A stretch of DNA of 64,000 bases. It comes from Methylobacter sp. (GTDB lineage Bacteria > Pseudomonadota > Gammaproteobacteria > Methylococcales > Methylomonadaceae). This document shows, one piece after another, positions 41,345 to 49,850 of the stretch (position 1 is its first letter; every line of letters starts with the position of its first letter). The notes beneath the pieces were generated by a model. The model worked only from the letters and a program-made list of their open reading frames with translations, did not search any database and had not been told where the DNA came from. A program made the position numbers and the translations under genes. Where the stretch lies: assembly GCF_023227905.1 (NCBI RefSeq), contig NZ_JALOCF010000020.1, positions 1 to 64,000 on the forward strand. Direction: 5' to 3'.

Positions 41345-41974
41345 TCAATTAAGGTTGCCTTCCGGGCTCTTTGCGCGATTACGTTCTTCAGCAATGGTTT
41401 TCAATTTTTCGGCTATTTCAGTTGGCGATAACAAAAAATCAACACAGCCGGTGTTCACGGCGCTTATCGGCATTGCCGGTTGTTTTGCGGTGTGAAAATC
41501 CTGGGCAATGACTATTCCTCCAGCGTCCTTAATAGGCTTGAGGGCAGCGGCTCCGTCCGAATCCAGCCCCGACAGAATCACTGCGATAGCATGCTTGGAT
41601 TGATTACTTGCCAAGGAATGCAAAAAAACAGAAATATTTTCCGGCCACCCTGACTGTTTCCAAAGAGGAGCAAGCCTGAAACTGTCACCAGCCATATAAA
41701 CCTGCATTCCTGGAGGTCCTATATAGACGTGGTCCGCTCTTGCAATCTCTCCATCTTCCACGAGCATAACCGGCATAGAGGTATAGCGCGGAATAATTTC
41801 TGGCAGAAGCGATTTCCAATCGGAAGGTTGATGATGAATAATGACAAAGACTAGGCCGGTTTCCGGTGGCAGCAGCGAAAGAATTCTCAGATAAGTTTCT
41901 AAACCACCTGCTGAAGCTCCAAAGCAGACAATAGATAGATCATCATTCTTTTCGGTTGAGGTCATTTCGATCAC
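41345..41974 (-). CDS. Stand-alone CheB-type methylesterase domain protein
   Basis: A 209-residue protein that is only the CheB catalytic domain. DDLSIVCFGASAGGLETYLR contains the nucleophile serine (about 21), VFVIIHHQPSDWKSLLPEII the catalytic histidine, and AVILSGLDSDGAAALKPIKD the aspartate. No receiver domain precedes it, unlike chemotaxis CheB. In fused CheB-CheR-PAS signalling proteins such a domain also occurs, but here it is alone, with no chemotaxis genes near. A methylesterase role in signalling is possible; the partner is unknown. The start could also be the ATG at 41965. Confidence 0.85.
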   Translation of the reverse strand: MIEMTSTEKNDDLSIVCFGASAGGLETYLRILSLLPPETGLVFVIIHHQPSDWKSLLPEIIPRYTSMPVMLVEDGEIARADHVYIGPPGMQVYMAGDSFRLAPLWKQSGWPENISVFLHSLASNQSKHAIAVILSGLDSDGAAALKPIKDAGGIVIAQDFHTAKQPAMPISAVNTGCVDFLLSPTEIAEKLKTIAEERNRAKSPEGNLN

Positions 41975-42497
41975 GTCGTCCTAGCATCAGAAGCTTCTAT
42001 CGTTCCCCAGAATGAAAGATAGATGCAGCCTTCTTTTAATCAAATTGTCAGGGTCGTTCTGAAATTAATTTTGATCAGCGATTTTTTTATTTTATTACCA
42101 TAGAAAAAAATTTCTGTGGTTTAACGTACACAAGACATTTGTAAATGGTATTTATAGTTTGAAGCAGCCGGCATCGCTGTTATTTGGCTTTGCAGATAGA
42201 AAAAAGAGGACAGTGCCAGAAAAAAGGTGAACTTGATTGGAAAGGAAATTAAGAGATGAATCAGCAGAATATTTGGCTAGTTATTTATGTTGGTATTAAA
42301 TAATTAACCTGATCAGCATTAATCTATTTTGCTATGGCAAGATTGTGGCTGATTTAGCATTGTTATCGATGATGTTTGGCCTTCCGACAACCCAGCCTGG
42401 ATAAGGCAGTTATGAATATGTCTGCCGAAAAGAGATGGAGTTGCATCGCTAACTTGTGAAATGCGGTGAGCAGTTACACTCACCGCGCACTGTTAAC
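41975..42497. other. 523-base intergenic region, no gene recognised
   Basis: Holds an imperfect hairpin CCATAGAAA-AAAA-TTTCTGTGG at about 42100-42121 and an 8-bp stem GCGGTGAG-CAGTTACA-CTCACCGC at 42463-42486, just after the stop of the DD-carboxypeptidase gene, possibly a weak terminator. Nothing else was recognised. Confidence 0.4.
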
Positions 42498-43697
42498 TTA
42501 ATGGACAGCAACTTTTTGCGTGGTTTTTGTTTTTCCGGCCACTTTAATTTCGGTTTTTATCTTATGAAAATTTTTGCTTTTAGCCGGGAGCTTGCTGACA
42601 GGAGCTACGCCGACTTTGGCCTGTTTGACAGCTGCTGCCAAAATCTTATTCTTGTTATTGGATTTGATGCTGGCCTTAACCTGAGCGGCAGTTTTAGGTC
42701 GAGCCGCGGCAATGCGTCTGGAATGATTGGTTTTGACTCGGCTGATATGCCGGCGTTTAGGCGCATAACTAGCCTGATGAGAGGCGGGTATTGAATGTGT
42801 AGGGGCGCCGCCGTTGCCGCAATCAAGCTGATAGGGCGGACTGCCTGCCGAGACTGTAGGCATGGTGTTGATGTTTCTTGTCGGGTCGGCGCTGGCTAGG
42901 TTAGCGAAACCGGCATCCATTTTTTGCATCATTAGCTGGTAGCGCTCCTGGCTGGTCATGCCGCCCATGACTACGCCGATCAGGTGTTTGCCGTTTTGAT
43001 GGGCCGCGCCGATCAGGTTGAAACCGGAGCCGCAGGTAAATCCGGTTTTCATGCCTTCGGCACCGGGGTACTTGGCTGTGAACTTATTGATGCCGCGCAG
43101 CTCTGTGCCTTTAAAATTAAAGCTGTGCGCTCCAAAATAATGATAATACTCGGGGAAATTGCGCTGCGCCTTCCAAGCCAGCACTGCCATGTCGCGGGAC
43201 GTGGTGACTTGCCAGTTGTTGGGAAGGCCGGTCGCATTCATGAAATGGGAGTTGTACATGCCCAATGAATGCGCTTTTGCTGTCATATTGGCGGCAAAGT
43301 TTTCTTCGGTGCCGCCCAGGTGTTCGGCAAGTACCACAGATGCGTCATTCGCCGATCGGGTGATAATCGCCAAAATAGCGTCTTCGACGGTTAAACGTTC
43401 GCCGCGTCGTAAGCCCAGTTTGCTGTTGGGCTGCTGGGAGGCATGAGTCGATGCGATTAAGGTATCGTGCAGCTGAATTTGACCTGATTTCAGCGCATCG
43501 AATGTCATATACAGCGTCATTAGTTTGGTCAACGAGGCGGGATACCATGACTGGGTTGCTTCTACTTCATGCAGGACGTTGCCGGTGTCGGCATCAATAA
43601 TAATGGCTGTGTGACGGCCATAACTGGCCCCGGACACTGCAAACAGCCATACGGCATTTAAAATAAGTAGCAATAGTTTAGCTTTAGTCATGTACAA
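42498..43697 (-). CDS. D-alanyl-D-alanine carboxypeptidase/endopeptidase (S11 family)
   Basis: A 399-residue periplasmic penicillin-binding protein. Signal peptide 1-27. Catalytic motifs: WYPASLTKLMTLYMTFDALK (Ser-x-x-Lys, about 53-56), IITRSANDASVVLAEHLGG (Ser-x-Asn), and EGMKTGFTCGSGFNLIGAAH (Lys-Thr-Gly). It trims D-Ala from peptidoglycan peptides. Beyond the S11 domain the C-terminal 130 residues are a basic low-complexity tail (KPRR, KSNNKNK, KNFHKIKTEIKVAGK) instead of the usual membrane-anchor helix; this tail may bind the wall or membrane. The gene stands alone. Confidence 0.92.
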   Translation of the reverse strand: MYMTKAKLLLLILNAVWLFAVSGASYGRHTAIIIDADTGNVLHEVEATQSWYPASLTKLMTLYMTFDALKSGQIQLHDTLIASTHASQQPNSKLGLRRGERLTVEDAILAIITRSANDASVVLAEHLGGTEENFAANMTAKAHSLGMYNSHFMNATGLPNNWQVTTSRDMAVLAWKAQRNFPEYYHYFGAHSFNFKGTELRGINKFTAKYPGAEGMKTGFTCGSGFNLIGAAHQNGKHLIGVVMGGMTSQERYQLMMQKMDAGFANLASADPTRNINTMPTVSAGSPPYQLDCGNGGAPTHSIPASHQASYAPKRRHISRVKTNHSRRIAAARPKTAAQVKASIKSNNKNKILAAAVKQAKVGVAPVSKLPAKSKNFHKIKTEIKVAGKTKTTQKVAVH

Positions 43698-44010
43698 CTG
43701 TTCTCAAAAAGGATAGATAATCAAAAAGCACGAGCGCCGGCGTCATTCGTTTGACCATGAGTGTCCGAGCAGGACGGTCGTGCCACGTAATTTAAAGGTG
43801 AAGATTTAATGCAAGGAGAGGCAGGAAACAAAGCGCGTCCTATGCACAGTAAGAGTCTTAGGCGCAGATTATAAACTGCGCTGATGGTAATGAATAATCG
43901 GATTTTAGATTTTTGCGATCTGGTGCAAGGATGCGCCAATGCTTGGGACGCATCGTTTGCGATAGATGTTTGATATTAATGCGCTTCGCTGCATTTGGAG
44001 CATCCGAGCG
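43698..44010. other. 313-base intergenic region
   Basis: A small hairpin GCGCAG-ATTATAAA-CTGCGC at 43862-43881 was noted; no gene or clear promoter was found. Confidence 0.4.
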
Positions 44011-44991
44011 CTAAAAATTTATACAAGTATAAGGCGGTTCTCCTTGGCACATTCCCCAGTGCTTTCCGACGTCACCTTCATCGCTAGGTTTCCAGTTTTC
44101 TGAGAAAGCCTCGAAGACCACACCTGACCAGCCTTTTTCAGCCAGTTTCTTGAAAGTTGATTTAACAACCAGTGCCTGGTTTTTCTTGTCTGCAACATCG
44201 CATTGCTGCTGGGTAAGCTTATTGATTTCAATGCCGCCTTCGGGGCCATTCGGCCAGCCGAATTCAGTCAGAACCACTTCTTTGCCGGGATAGGTGCGGC
44301 GTATGTCTTCAATCCGTGCAATATGAAAATCAGCCGCTTTTTTGGCCTTAGTGCAGGGAAAAATGCCGGAATGTTTGTTTTCCCACCACGGAAAAACATT
44401 GATCCCTATCCAATCGACTTGGGCGCCGAAATTGGTTTGGTGGCAGGGTGTAACCCGGTTGCACCATTCCCACCAGGTATCTATGGTGGTGATCGGTTGG
44501 GATACGCCCGCTTCGTGCAAGGCGCTGATGCAACGGCTGATTTCGCCGTCAAAGGCATAGTTGTGACGAGTCCTGACTTCGGAGCCGCAGCTTAGTTTGA
44601 TGATGGTTTTGGGATAGGCTTTTGCCGCTACAATGCCCGCCGTGATGGACTTCGAATTGACCGCAATGTCGTCATCCAGCCAGATGATCGCAATGACCTT
44701 AAGATGCCGGGCCTCGGCGGCGGCAAAGGTATGTTCCAGTCCATTCATGACGCCATAGGTCATGATGCAGCGGAACGGGGTTTGTTTGACTAACTTATCC
44801 AGCAGTTCGTCAATTAATTCCTTGGACGGATGGGCGCCGTAATCGGGATTGAGTTTACCGACGTAAGGGCTAAAGGCGGCGCACTGCAATGCGTCTTTTT
44901 TAGTCGGTTTAGCGGGTTTTTCACGTGCCGATGCGTTTTGGCAGATAACCAGCATTAAGGAGATTGCAATGAATGACAGTAGCTGTTTCAT
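44011..44991 (-). CDS. Secreted GH17-like glycoside hydrolase (beta-1,3-glucanase type)
   Basis: A 326-residue protein with a signal peptide (1-23, ASARE). The TIM-barrel pattern of family GH17 is visible: AFSPYVGKLNPDYG, FRCIMTYGVMNGLEHTFAAA, LKVIAIIWLDDDIAVNSKSI, the acid/base strand KLSCGSEVRTRHNY (Glu within GSEV), DWIGINVFPWWENK, and the nucleophile strand VVLTEFGWPNGPEGG. The order and spacing of the two glutamates match GH17/GH5-like enzymes. It has several cysteine pairs, probably disulfides. The substrate is likely a beta-1,3-glucan or a cell-surface polysaccharide; unproven. Confidence 0.78.
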   Translation of the reverse strand: MKQLLSFIAISLMLVICQNASAREKPAKPTKKDALQCAAFSPYVGKLNPDYGAHPSKELIDELLDKLVKQTPFRCIMTYGVMNGLEHTFAAAEARHLKVIAIIWLDDDIAVNSKSITAGIVAAKAYPKTIIKLSCGSEVRTRHNYAFDGEISRCISALHEAGVSQPITTIDTWWEWCNRVTPCHQTNFGAQVDWIGINVFPWWENKHSGIFPCTKAKKAADFHIARIEDIRRTYPGKEVVLTEFGWPNGPEGGIEINKLTQQQCDVADKKNQALVVKSTFKKLAEKGWSGVVFEAFSENWKPSDEGDVGKHWGMCQGEPPYTCINF

Positions 44992-45112
44992 AAAACCCTC
45001 TAAAGTAAAATCATGCGACTCAGGTAAGTATTACTTATGCCGGACGGGGTTTGTAAATCCGTTTGGGAATTACTCGGATTTTTTACATCGTAACCCCATT
45101 TTTGAAGCGGCC

Positions 45113-45166
45113 AAAGCAAGCTTTGGACTCCATGAAATGTGAATGCCGGAGTTCAAAGCTTGCTTT
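45113..45166. repeat. 19-bp inverted repeat unit
   Basis: AAAGCAAGCTTTGGACTCC (45113-45131) pairs with GGAGTTCAAAGCTTGCTTT (45148-45166) with one G-T mismatch; 16-base loop. Located between the GH17-like and cupredoxin genes. Confidence 0.8.
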
Positions 45167-45226
45167 AAAACTTGCGATTTTGCTCTCGTTTCCGCGCACT
45201 GTGCTCGTCTTTATACACATCTCGAC

Positions 45227-45340
45227 GTAGGCCGGAATAAGGCCGCCGAAGCGTAGCCCAGGTGGCGTTTCCGGCTTGCCGCACAGTTTCGCCGGAAACA
45301 TCCGCCCTGGCTGGCGCCGGGCGAACTTATTCCGGCCTAC
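45227..45340. repeat. REP/BIME-like palindromic element
   Basis: GTAGGCCGGAATAAG (45227-45241) and its exact reverse complement CTTATTCCGGCCTAC (45326-45340) enclose a GC-rich interior that has further internal dyads (GTTTCCGGC / GCCGGAAAC, 45267-45298). The ends resemble the GTAGGCCGGATAAG class of enterobacterial REP units. A minus-strand open frame across this stretch is not considered a gene. Confidence 0.75.
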
Positions 45341-45428
45341 ATCCAAGGCAGTCATTCCAGCGCCTATACCAAAATGACGATATTGATCAGGCTTGCGTAT
45401 AACGACGAGTGCGGGCGCATTAATCAAT

Positions 45429-46085
45429 CTACAATTTATTCTTTATGACAAAAAACGGAACAACGCTGCCTATCAATGCGCAAATAACCAGTACAGCCCA
45501 AGCCGTTTGATTCCAATCTACCGGATACACATCGGCTTTAACCGGTTTGCTGATGCCCGGAATGCTGGGTAAATCGATATCGCCGCCATCGACTTTTAAC
45601 TGCGCCTTCATGCCTTTTTCCATATGTTGCGCCAATTCGCAGTGCACCAGGTAGGTTTTTTTCTGGCTGGGCACGATCAATGAAGCCTTCAATTCGCCTT
45701 GCCCGTAAAGTTCTAAATGAAACATGCCCTGAGGGTAAATATAGCCCGGCAGGCCGTGAATCATGAGTTGATGGCGTATCTGGTCGTCATTGATGAAGGT
45801 GATGTTGACCCGGGAGCAGGGCTTAACATCCCATTCCTGATTGTCGAAAGCGAACATTTTGCCCGGAAACTTTAATGCGTGTTTCTGACCGGCACGAATG
45901 GTGATATTCACATCGCCGGAAATCTTCGGGCAGTCCTTGGGCAGATTGTCGCTGTTGGCATTCATGATCATGCCTTTTTCATCCATCATCATACTGCCGT
46001 GATGCATCATGGTCATGGGTTCGTCGGCCAGCGCCGGAGAGGCGTGCAGGCCCAGCATTATCAGGAGTGTCGCTAATAATTTCAT
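45429..46085 (-). CDS. Membrane-anchored cupredoxin-domain protein
   Basis: A 218-residue protein with a signal peptide (1-20), a Met/His-rich segment TMMHHGSMMMDEKGMIMN (possible copper loading site), a cupredoxin domain (about 55-170) and a C-terminal membrane helix (about 195-215). Type-1 copper ligands are visible: RHQLMIHG (His) and the loop YLVHCELAQHMEKGM (Cys, His, Met). It is co-transcribed with the multicopper oxidase upstream (4-base overlap) and is probably its electron-transfer or copper-delivery partner. Confidence 0.82.
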   Translation of the reverse strand: MKLLATLLIMLGLHASPALADEPMTMMHHGSMMMDEKGMIMNANSDNLPKDCPKISGDVNITIRAGQKHALKFPGKMFAFDNQEWDVKPCSRVNITFINDDQIRHQLMIHGLPGYIYPQGMFHLELYGQGELKASLIVPSQKKTYLVHCELAQHMEKGMKAQLKVDGGDIDLPSIPGISKPVKADVYPVDWNQTAWAVLVICALIGSVVPFFVIKNKL

Positions 46086-47746
46086 CGCTTTTGTTTCCGT
46101 TTGTAAACCAGCACGACAAGAATAACCAGGCCTATGGATAAACCGGCCGCCAAGCCGAAAATGATGATTTGAACATAATCGGGGGCAATTAATCCGGCTT
46201 CTCCGAGTAACGGCGCAAAATCGCCTTCACCCCAGACCGCTTGTTTTTTTGCGTAGTAGTCTTTGTTGAATACCTGGTCGAGCAGCGCCTGATGCATTTT
46301 CGGCATGCCTTGCTCGTCAAGCAGCGGCTTGTAGGCCAGGATTGCCATGTTGCCGCCGGGCTCCATGCCGTCAGTGGTGGTGCCGGTCGGTACATGGTCA
46401 TGAAACATCCACAGGCCGGGACCATAACTGTCCAAGCCATTGTTTTGGGTGCGCAGACGCAGATCAAGCCGTTGCGCCGGGGCGATGTCGAACACGTCAC
46501 GCGTTAGCTGCGTCCCTGCCGGTTGTTCAACGCCGTCATAAGCCGTGATAGTGGCCTTGTGTCCGTGGATATGCAATGCCACCAAAGAACGCTGGGAGTT
46601 GGCGACATGCAGCTTTATATCTTCATTTTCATTGGCGGCGATTACCGCATCCCTCAGCGTGTAAGGGAAGGAATGGCCGTTCAGCATGAAGTAGTTTTCA
46701 AACGATTCGGTCATGTTGTATTCGCGGCTCATGCGGTGCGCGATCAGCCTCGGATCATTGGCGTTCTGGATGATTTGCGCCAGTTTTTTATCGACGGATT
46801 GATAATATAAGTCATATTCCTGATCGTAGGATTTTTGCACCTCGACAGAGGGATGTCTTACTTGTCCTGCGCCGATATTAAAGGTTTGCACCCAGTTGTC
46901 AGGCCGGTTTTCTTCGACGATAAACATGCCGTTCAAGCCCATCATGTAATGCTGGGCGGTTTGCACATGGCAATGATAAAACATGGTTCCGGCATGCCGG
47001 GGCTGGATTTCATAGGTGTGGCTTTTGCCGGGGAACACCGGATGTTCCTCCATGCCGTCATTATCGTCGCCGGCAGCGGTTTCCCAGGCATGATCGACGC
47101 CGTGAAGATGGATGGTATGAGGCAAATAATGGGTGTTTTCCAGTGTAATATAAACCTTGTCGCCCTGTTCAACCCGAATCACCGGCGATGGTGCACGCAG
47201 CAGCGGGTTGGCGACCAGCGAGTTGAAATTCTTAAGCGCCATGCCGCTGGATTTGGGGGCAAAAACCCAAAGCCCCGGCTGGATGCCGGGGGCAATGTCG
47301 TAAGTATTGATTAGGAAATCGCCGTCAGGGCTTGCGCCGTTCAGCTCCACGACTTCGAGCTTGATGTGAATGACGTCGGGATCGCCGTCATTATCCAGGT
47401 CATCGGTCATGGTCAAGGCATCCTGAGCCAGATGGGTTTGCATCAGGGTCTGCATCGACACATTGTTGGCGCCTTTAACCGCAACGGCAATGTCGTAAGG
47501 ATTATCCGGCTCGCATGAAAGCGCTTCATTAATTTTTACGCCATCGATAACTTGCGCCTGCCGCCATTCCGGATGCTCATTGGAGCAGGGCTTTTCTACC
47601 GCGACGGTTGTTTCTTCCGATCGGTTGAAAACGGTCTCAGGTGGCGTAATATCGGCTTTCTGTGACAACGTCGGTGAAAAATAAAGGGCAACGGCGACTA
47701 ATGCAGGGATTAATAGCATTAATAAAAGCAGGGATCTTTTGGACAT
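46082..47746 (-). CDS. Membrane-anchored multicopper oxidase with type-1 copper site in the first cupredoxin domain
   Basis: A 554-residue protein with signal/anchor at the N-terminus (about 7-27) and a C-terminal helix (about 525-548). Copper ligands: HTIHLHGVDHA, then FYHCHVQTAQHYMMGLNGMF (Cys between histidines with downstream His and Met, i.e. the type-1 site), then in the second domain LVALHIHGHK and LWMFHDHVPTGTTTDGMEPG, where the usual HCH is HDH. So the type-1 site lies in domain 1 and not at the C-terminus as in laccases; this fits two-domain or nitrite-reductase-like layouts. The substrate is unknown; copper oxidation or nitrogen-oxide chemistry are candidates. Confidence 0.8.
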   Translation of the reverse strand: MSKRSLLLLMLLIPALVAVALYFSPTLSQKADITPPETVFNRSEETTVAVEKPCSNEHPEWRQAQVIDGVKINEALSCEPDNPYDIAVAVKGANNVSMQTLMQTHLAQDALTMTDDLDNDGDPDVIHIKLEVVELNGASPDGDFLINTYDIAPGIQPGLWVFAPKSSGMALKNFNSLVANPLLRAPSPVIRVEQGDKVYITLENTHYLPHTIHLHGVDHAWETAAGDDNDGMEEHPVFPGKSHTYEIQPRHAGTMFYHCHVQTAQHYMMGLNGMFIVEENRPDNWVQTFNIGAGQVRHPSVEVQKSYDQEYDLYYQSVDKKLAQIIQNANDPRLIAHRMSREYNMTESFENYFMLNGHSFPYTLRDAVIAANENEDIKLHVANSQRSLVALHIHGHKATITAYDGVEQPAGTQLTRDVFDIAPAQRLDLRLRTQNNGLDSYGPGLWMFHDHVPTGTTTDGMEPGGNMAILAYKPLLDEQGMPKMHQALLDQVFNKDYYAKKQAVWGEGDFAPLLGEAGLIAPDYVQIIIFGLAAGLSIGLVILVVLVYKRKQKR

Positions 47747-48052
47747 AAAACAACGAAAAATTTCTACAAAGTATGGCTATTGTAAATGGCTGCCAAGTTA
47801 AAGCCTAGGTGCATTTTCAAATCCGACAAACAGGCTTATCTGCATACGATGATGAATCAGGCAAACACAACCGGTGTTTATGCGCCTGCCGCCGCCCTAT
47901 GTTTGCAGTTATTTAAATCACACTTTAGGGCATTAAACTTGCTATAATCCCGCTAGGTTTTAATGTTTAAAGGTGGGCTTTTGTTAGTGATATCTAAGAA
48001 GCGCCAATCTTTTTCAGCCTTTATTTATACAATCTCTACTTGGTATTAAAAC
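47747..48052. other. 306-base divergent promoter region between the copper genes and the CheZ-like-region gene
   Basis: An extended -10 element TTGCTATAAT (TATAAT at 47943-47948) precedes the plus-strand gene at 48053 by about 105 bases; its -35 is weak. Nothing else was recognised. Confidence 0.5.
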
Positions 48053-48592
48053 ATGTCTAATTCGAACGCGTGCGATCCTGATCTTGATTGGACCCAAGTA
48101 AAGGAAACGTCAAAAATGCTTATCTTATCGGCTATCCAGGTAGAAGATATGCTGGGTGAAGCGGATATGTCAGTTAATACGCTAACAGAATCGTTTACTT
48201 CTATCGTTGAGCATATGCAGGCTATTAATTCTCATCTGCTGGCTCTTGAGTCTTGTCCAATAAGGAACGAAGCAATAGCTTGCTGCGCGGAAACAACCGG
48301 CAAGATTCAGGCATCTATTATCGCGTTCCAGTTTTATGATCGGATGCAGCAATGCTTGCAGCATGTCACGTTAAACCTGAAAGGCTTATCGGAACTGGTA
48401 GAAAATCCTGACCGTCTTTATAATCCAAAGGAATGGTTGCTGTTTCAGAGCGAAATCCGTTCCCGATACACTATGGAGTCTGAAAAGCTGATGTTCGACG
48501 CTATCGTGGAAGGCAAGTCTGTCAGTGAAGCGCTGTCGATTAAAAAAGCGCACCAAGAAGAAGACCTGTCCGACAATGTAGAACTTTTTTAA
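48053..48592 (+). CDS. Conserved helical protein of unknown function
   Basis: A 179-residue, mostly alpha-helical cytoplasmic protein. QASIIAFQFYDRMQQCLQHV and RLYNPKEWLLFQSEIRSRYT with MESEKLMFDAIVEG look like a conserved family, reminiscent of four-helix chemotaxis phosphatases (CheZ-like), but no catalytic D-x-x-x-Q is obvious. It is followed 3 bases later by a TPR lipoprotein gene, probably co-transcribed. No function assigned. Confidence 0.7.
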   Translation: MSNSNACDPDLDWTQVKETSKMLILSAIQVEDMLGEADMSVNTLTESFTSIVEHMQAINSHLLALESCPIRNEAIACCAETTGKIQASIIAFQFYDRMQQCLQHVTLNLKGLSELVENPDRLYNPKEWLLFQSEIRSRYTMESEKLMFDAIVEGKSVSEALSIKKAHQEEDLSDNVELF

Positions 48593-48595
48593 ATA

Positions 48596-49282
48596 ATGTC
48601 ATTCAAACGATTAGTTATAATTTGCACGCTGCCATCTTTTCTTGTCGGTTGTGCTGAATTCTATGGCTCACAGCCTCCTGCTCCAGTTTATGGCGGCCAG
48701 CCCAAGAGCCAAAAACCTTCATCCGGTTCGCAAAAAAGAGCCAAGCCGCCTGGGGCTGCATCCAAAGGGGTTGTTAAAACGCAACCTCTTAAAGACTTCT
48801 CGGCAATAAAGTCAGAACCGTTGGCTCCTCCTGCAGATGTATTGCCTGAAGAACCGACGCCAACGGAGCCTGCGACATTAGAAGCTTTGGAACCATCATT
48901 ACCCACTCCTCCTGCCGCTTCGGAATTAACGCCGTTTCACCCCATAGAGTCTACGGTTCCGCTATCGCCGGTAATAGGCGCTCTGGTTTCAGCGGCTAAC
49001 CAAAACAGTAAAGCCGGTGATCTTGATTCTGCGGCAGCGTCTATCGAACGAGCCATCAGAATCGAGCCAAGAAACGCGACCTTATTTTATAAATTGGCTG
49101 TATTAAGGCTGCAACAGTCCAAGCCCCGTTTAGCTGAAGACTTGGCAAAAAAATCCGCATTATTGGCCTCTACAAATAGCACGCTGAAAAGGCACTGCTG
49201 GCTATTGATAGCTCACGCCAGAGAAATACAACAGGATTTTTCCGGAGCAAAAGAAGCACGGGCAAAGGCTGACAGCTTCTAA
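48596..49282 (+). CDS. TPR-containing lipoprotein
   Basis: A 228-residue protein with a lipobox (TLPSFLVGCAE, Cys at about 19). A Pro/Thr-rich linker follows (about 25-120, PEEPTPTEPATLEALEP). The C-terminal 110 residues form TPR-like helix pairs: LVSAANQNSKAGDLDSAAAS, IERAIRIEPRNATLFYKLAV, and AEDLAKKSALLASTNSTLKR. The length and architecture match gammaproteobacterial outer-membrane-associated TPR lipoproteins. The partner is unknown. Confidence 0.82.
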   Translation: MSFKRLVIICTLPSFLVGCAEFYGSQPPAPVYGGQPKSQKPSSGSQKRAKPPGAASKGVVKTQPLKDFSAIKSEPLAPPADVLPEEPTPTEPATLEALEPSLPTPPAASELTPFHPIESTVPLSPVIGALVSAANQNSKAGDLDSAAASIERAIRIEPRNATLFYKLAVLRLQQSKPRLAEDLAKKSALLASTNSTLKRHCWLLIAHAREIQQDFSGAKEARAKADSF

Positions 49283-49850
49283 TAGTTTTATTATTAAGCG
49301 GTTTGGTTATTGCTCGAACTTCAACGGGCAACTTTTTTCATAAGAGAAGTTATTTTTTGATTGAATGAAACCCGCTGGCGTGCCCTCAATCAAAGAAATT
49401 TATAATGCAAAGGAACTGTCCGTGTAGCCGCTCATTCTTCATCAATATTGCAAATCAGCTGTAAATCAAATGTAACTCACTCACTTTATAAGTAGGTGGT
49501 TTTACGAATGGTACAAATGCTGTTTTTCTATAGTCTGTGACTGAGATTTATCTAATAATCGAGAGATGTTGGATGAGCTTTTGAGCTGCGGCGAAGTGAT
49601 GCTCGAGAACAAACCTCGAAAGTGCCAAGTTCGCTTCATTATGCGGTTTCATTTTTGGCTTTTTAATCACGCCCGGTTAGCACTCCGCCACGCTATCCCC
49701 AAAATATTTGACCTGCTCCTCCATTGCTGAGATTTCACCAACCAATGATAGATGTTGGTAGACGCATAGCTCAAGCCGCTTAACTTCATTAAGGATTAGC
49801 AAATTTACAGTTCATGAAATTTAGCATCCGCAATAGCCAGTTCAACTGTT
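49283..49850. other. 568-base intergenic region, no gene recognised
   Basis: An AT-rich stretch with short frames. A minus-strand open frame at 49677-49802 (TTG start, EVKRLELCVYQHLSLVGEIS) has a protein-like composition but no RBS. Nothing else was recognised. Confidence 0.4.

Larger units (their letters stand above)
44992..45428. other. 437-base intergenic region occupied by palindromic repeats
   Basis: Dominated by the two repeat units at 45113-45166 and 45227-45340. No other feature was recognised. The left part upstream of the GH17-like gene must hold its promoter. Confidence 0.5.

Noticed and set aside
42256..42303. 15-codon frame MNQQNIWLVIYVGIK with a purine-rich upstream
   Set aside because: Too short to support, and no link to neighbours.
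45083..45427. 114-codon minus-strand open frame
   Set aside because: It is formed by two palindromic repeat units, not a gene.
49677..49802. 41-codon minus-strand frame ending EQVKYFGDSVAEC
   Set aside because: No standard ATG start and no RBS; noted in the intergenic entry only.
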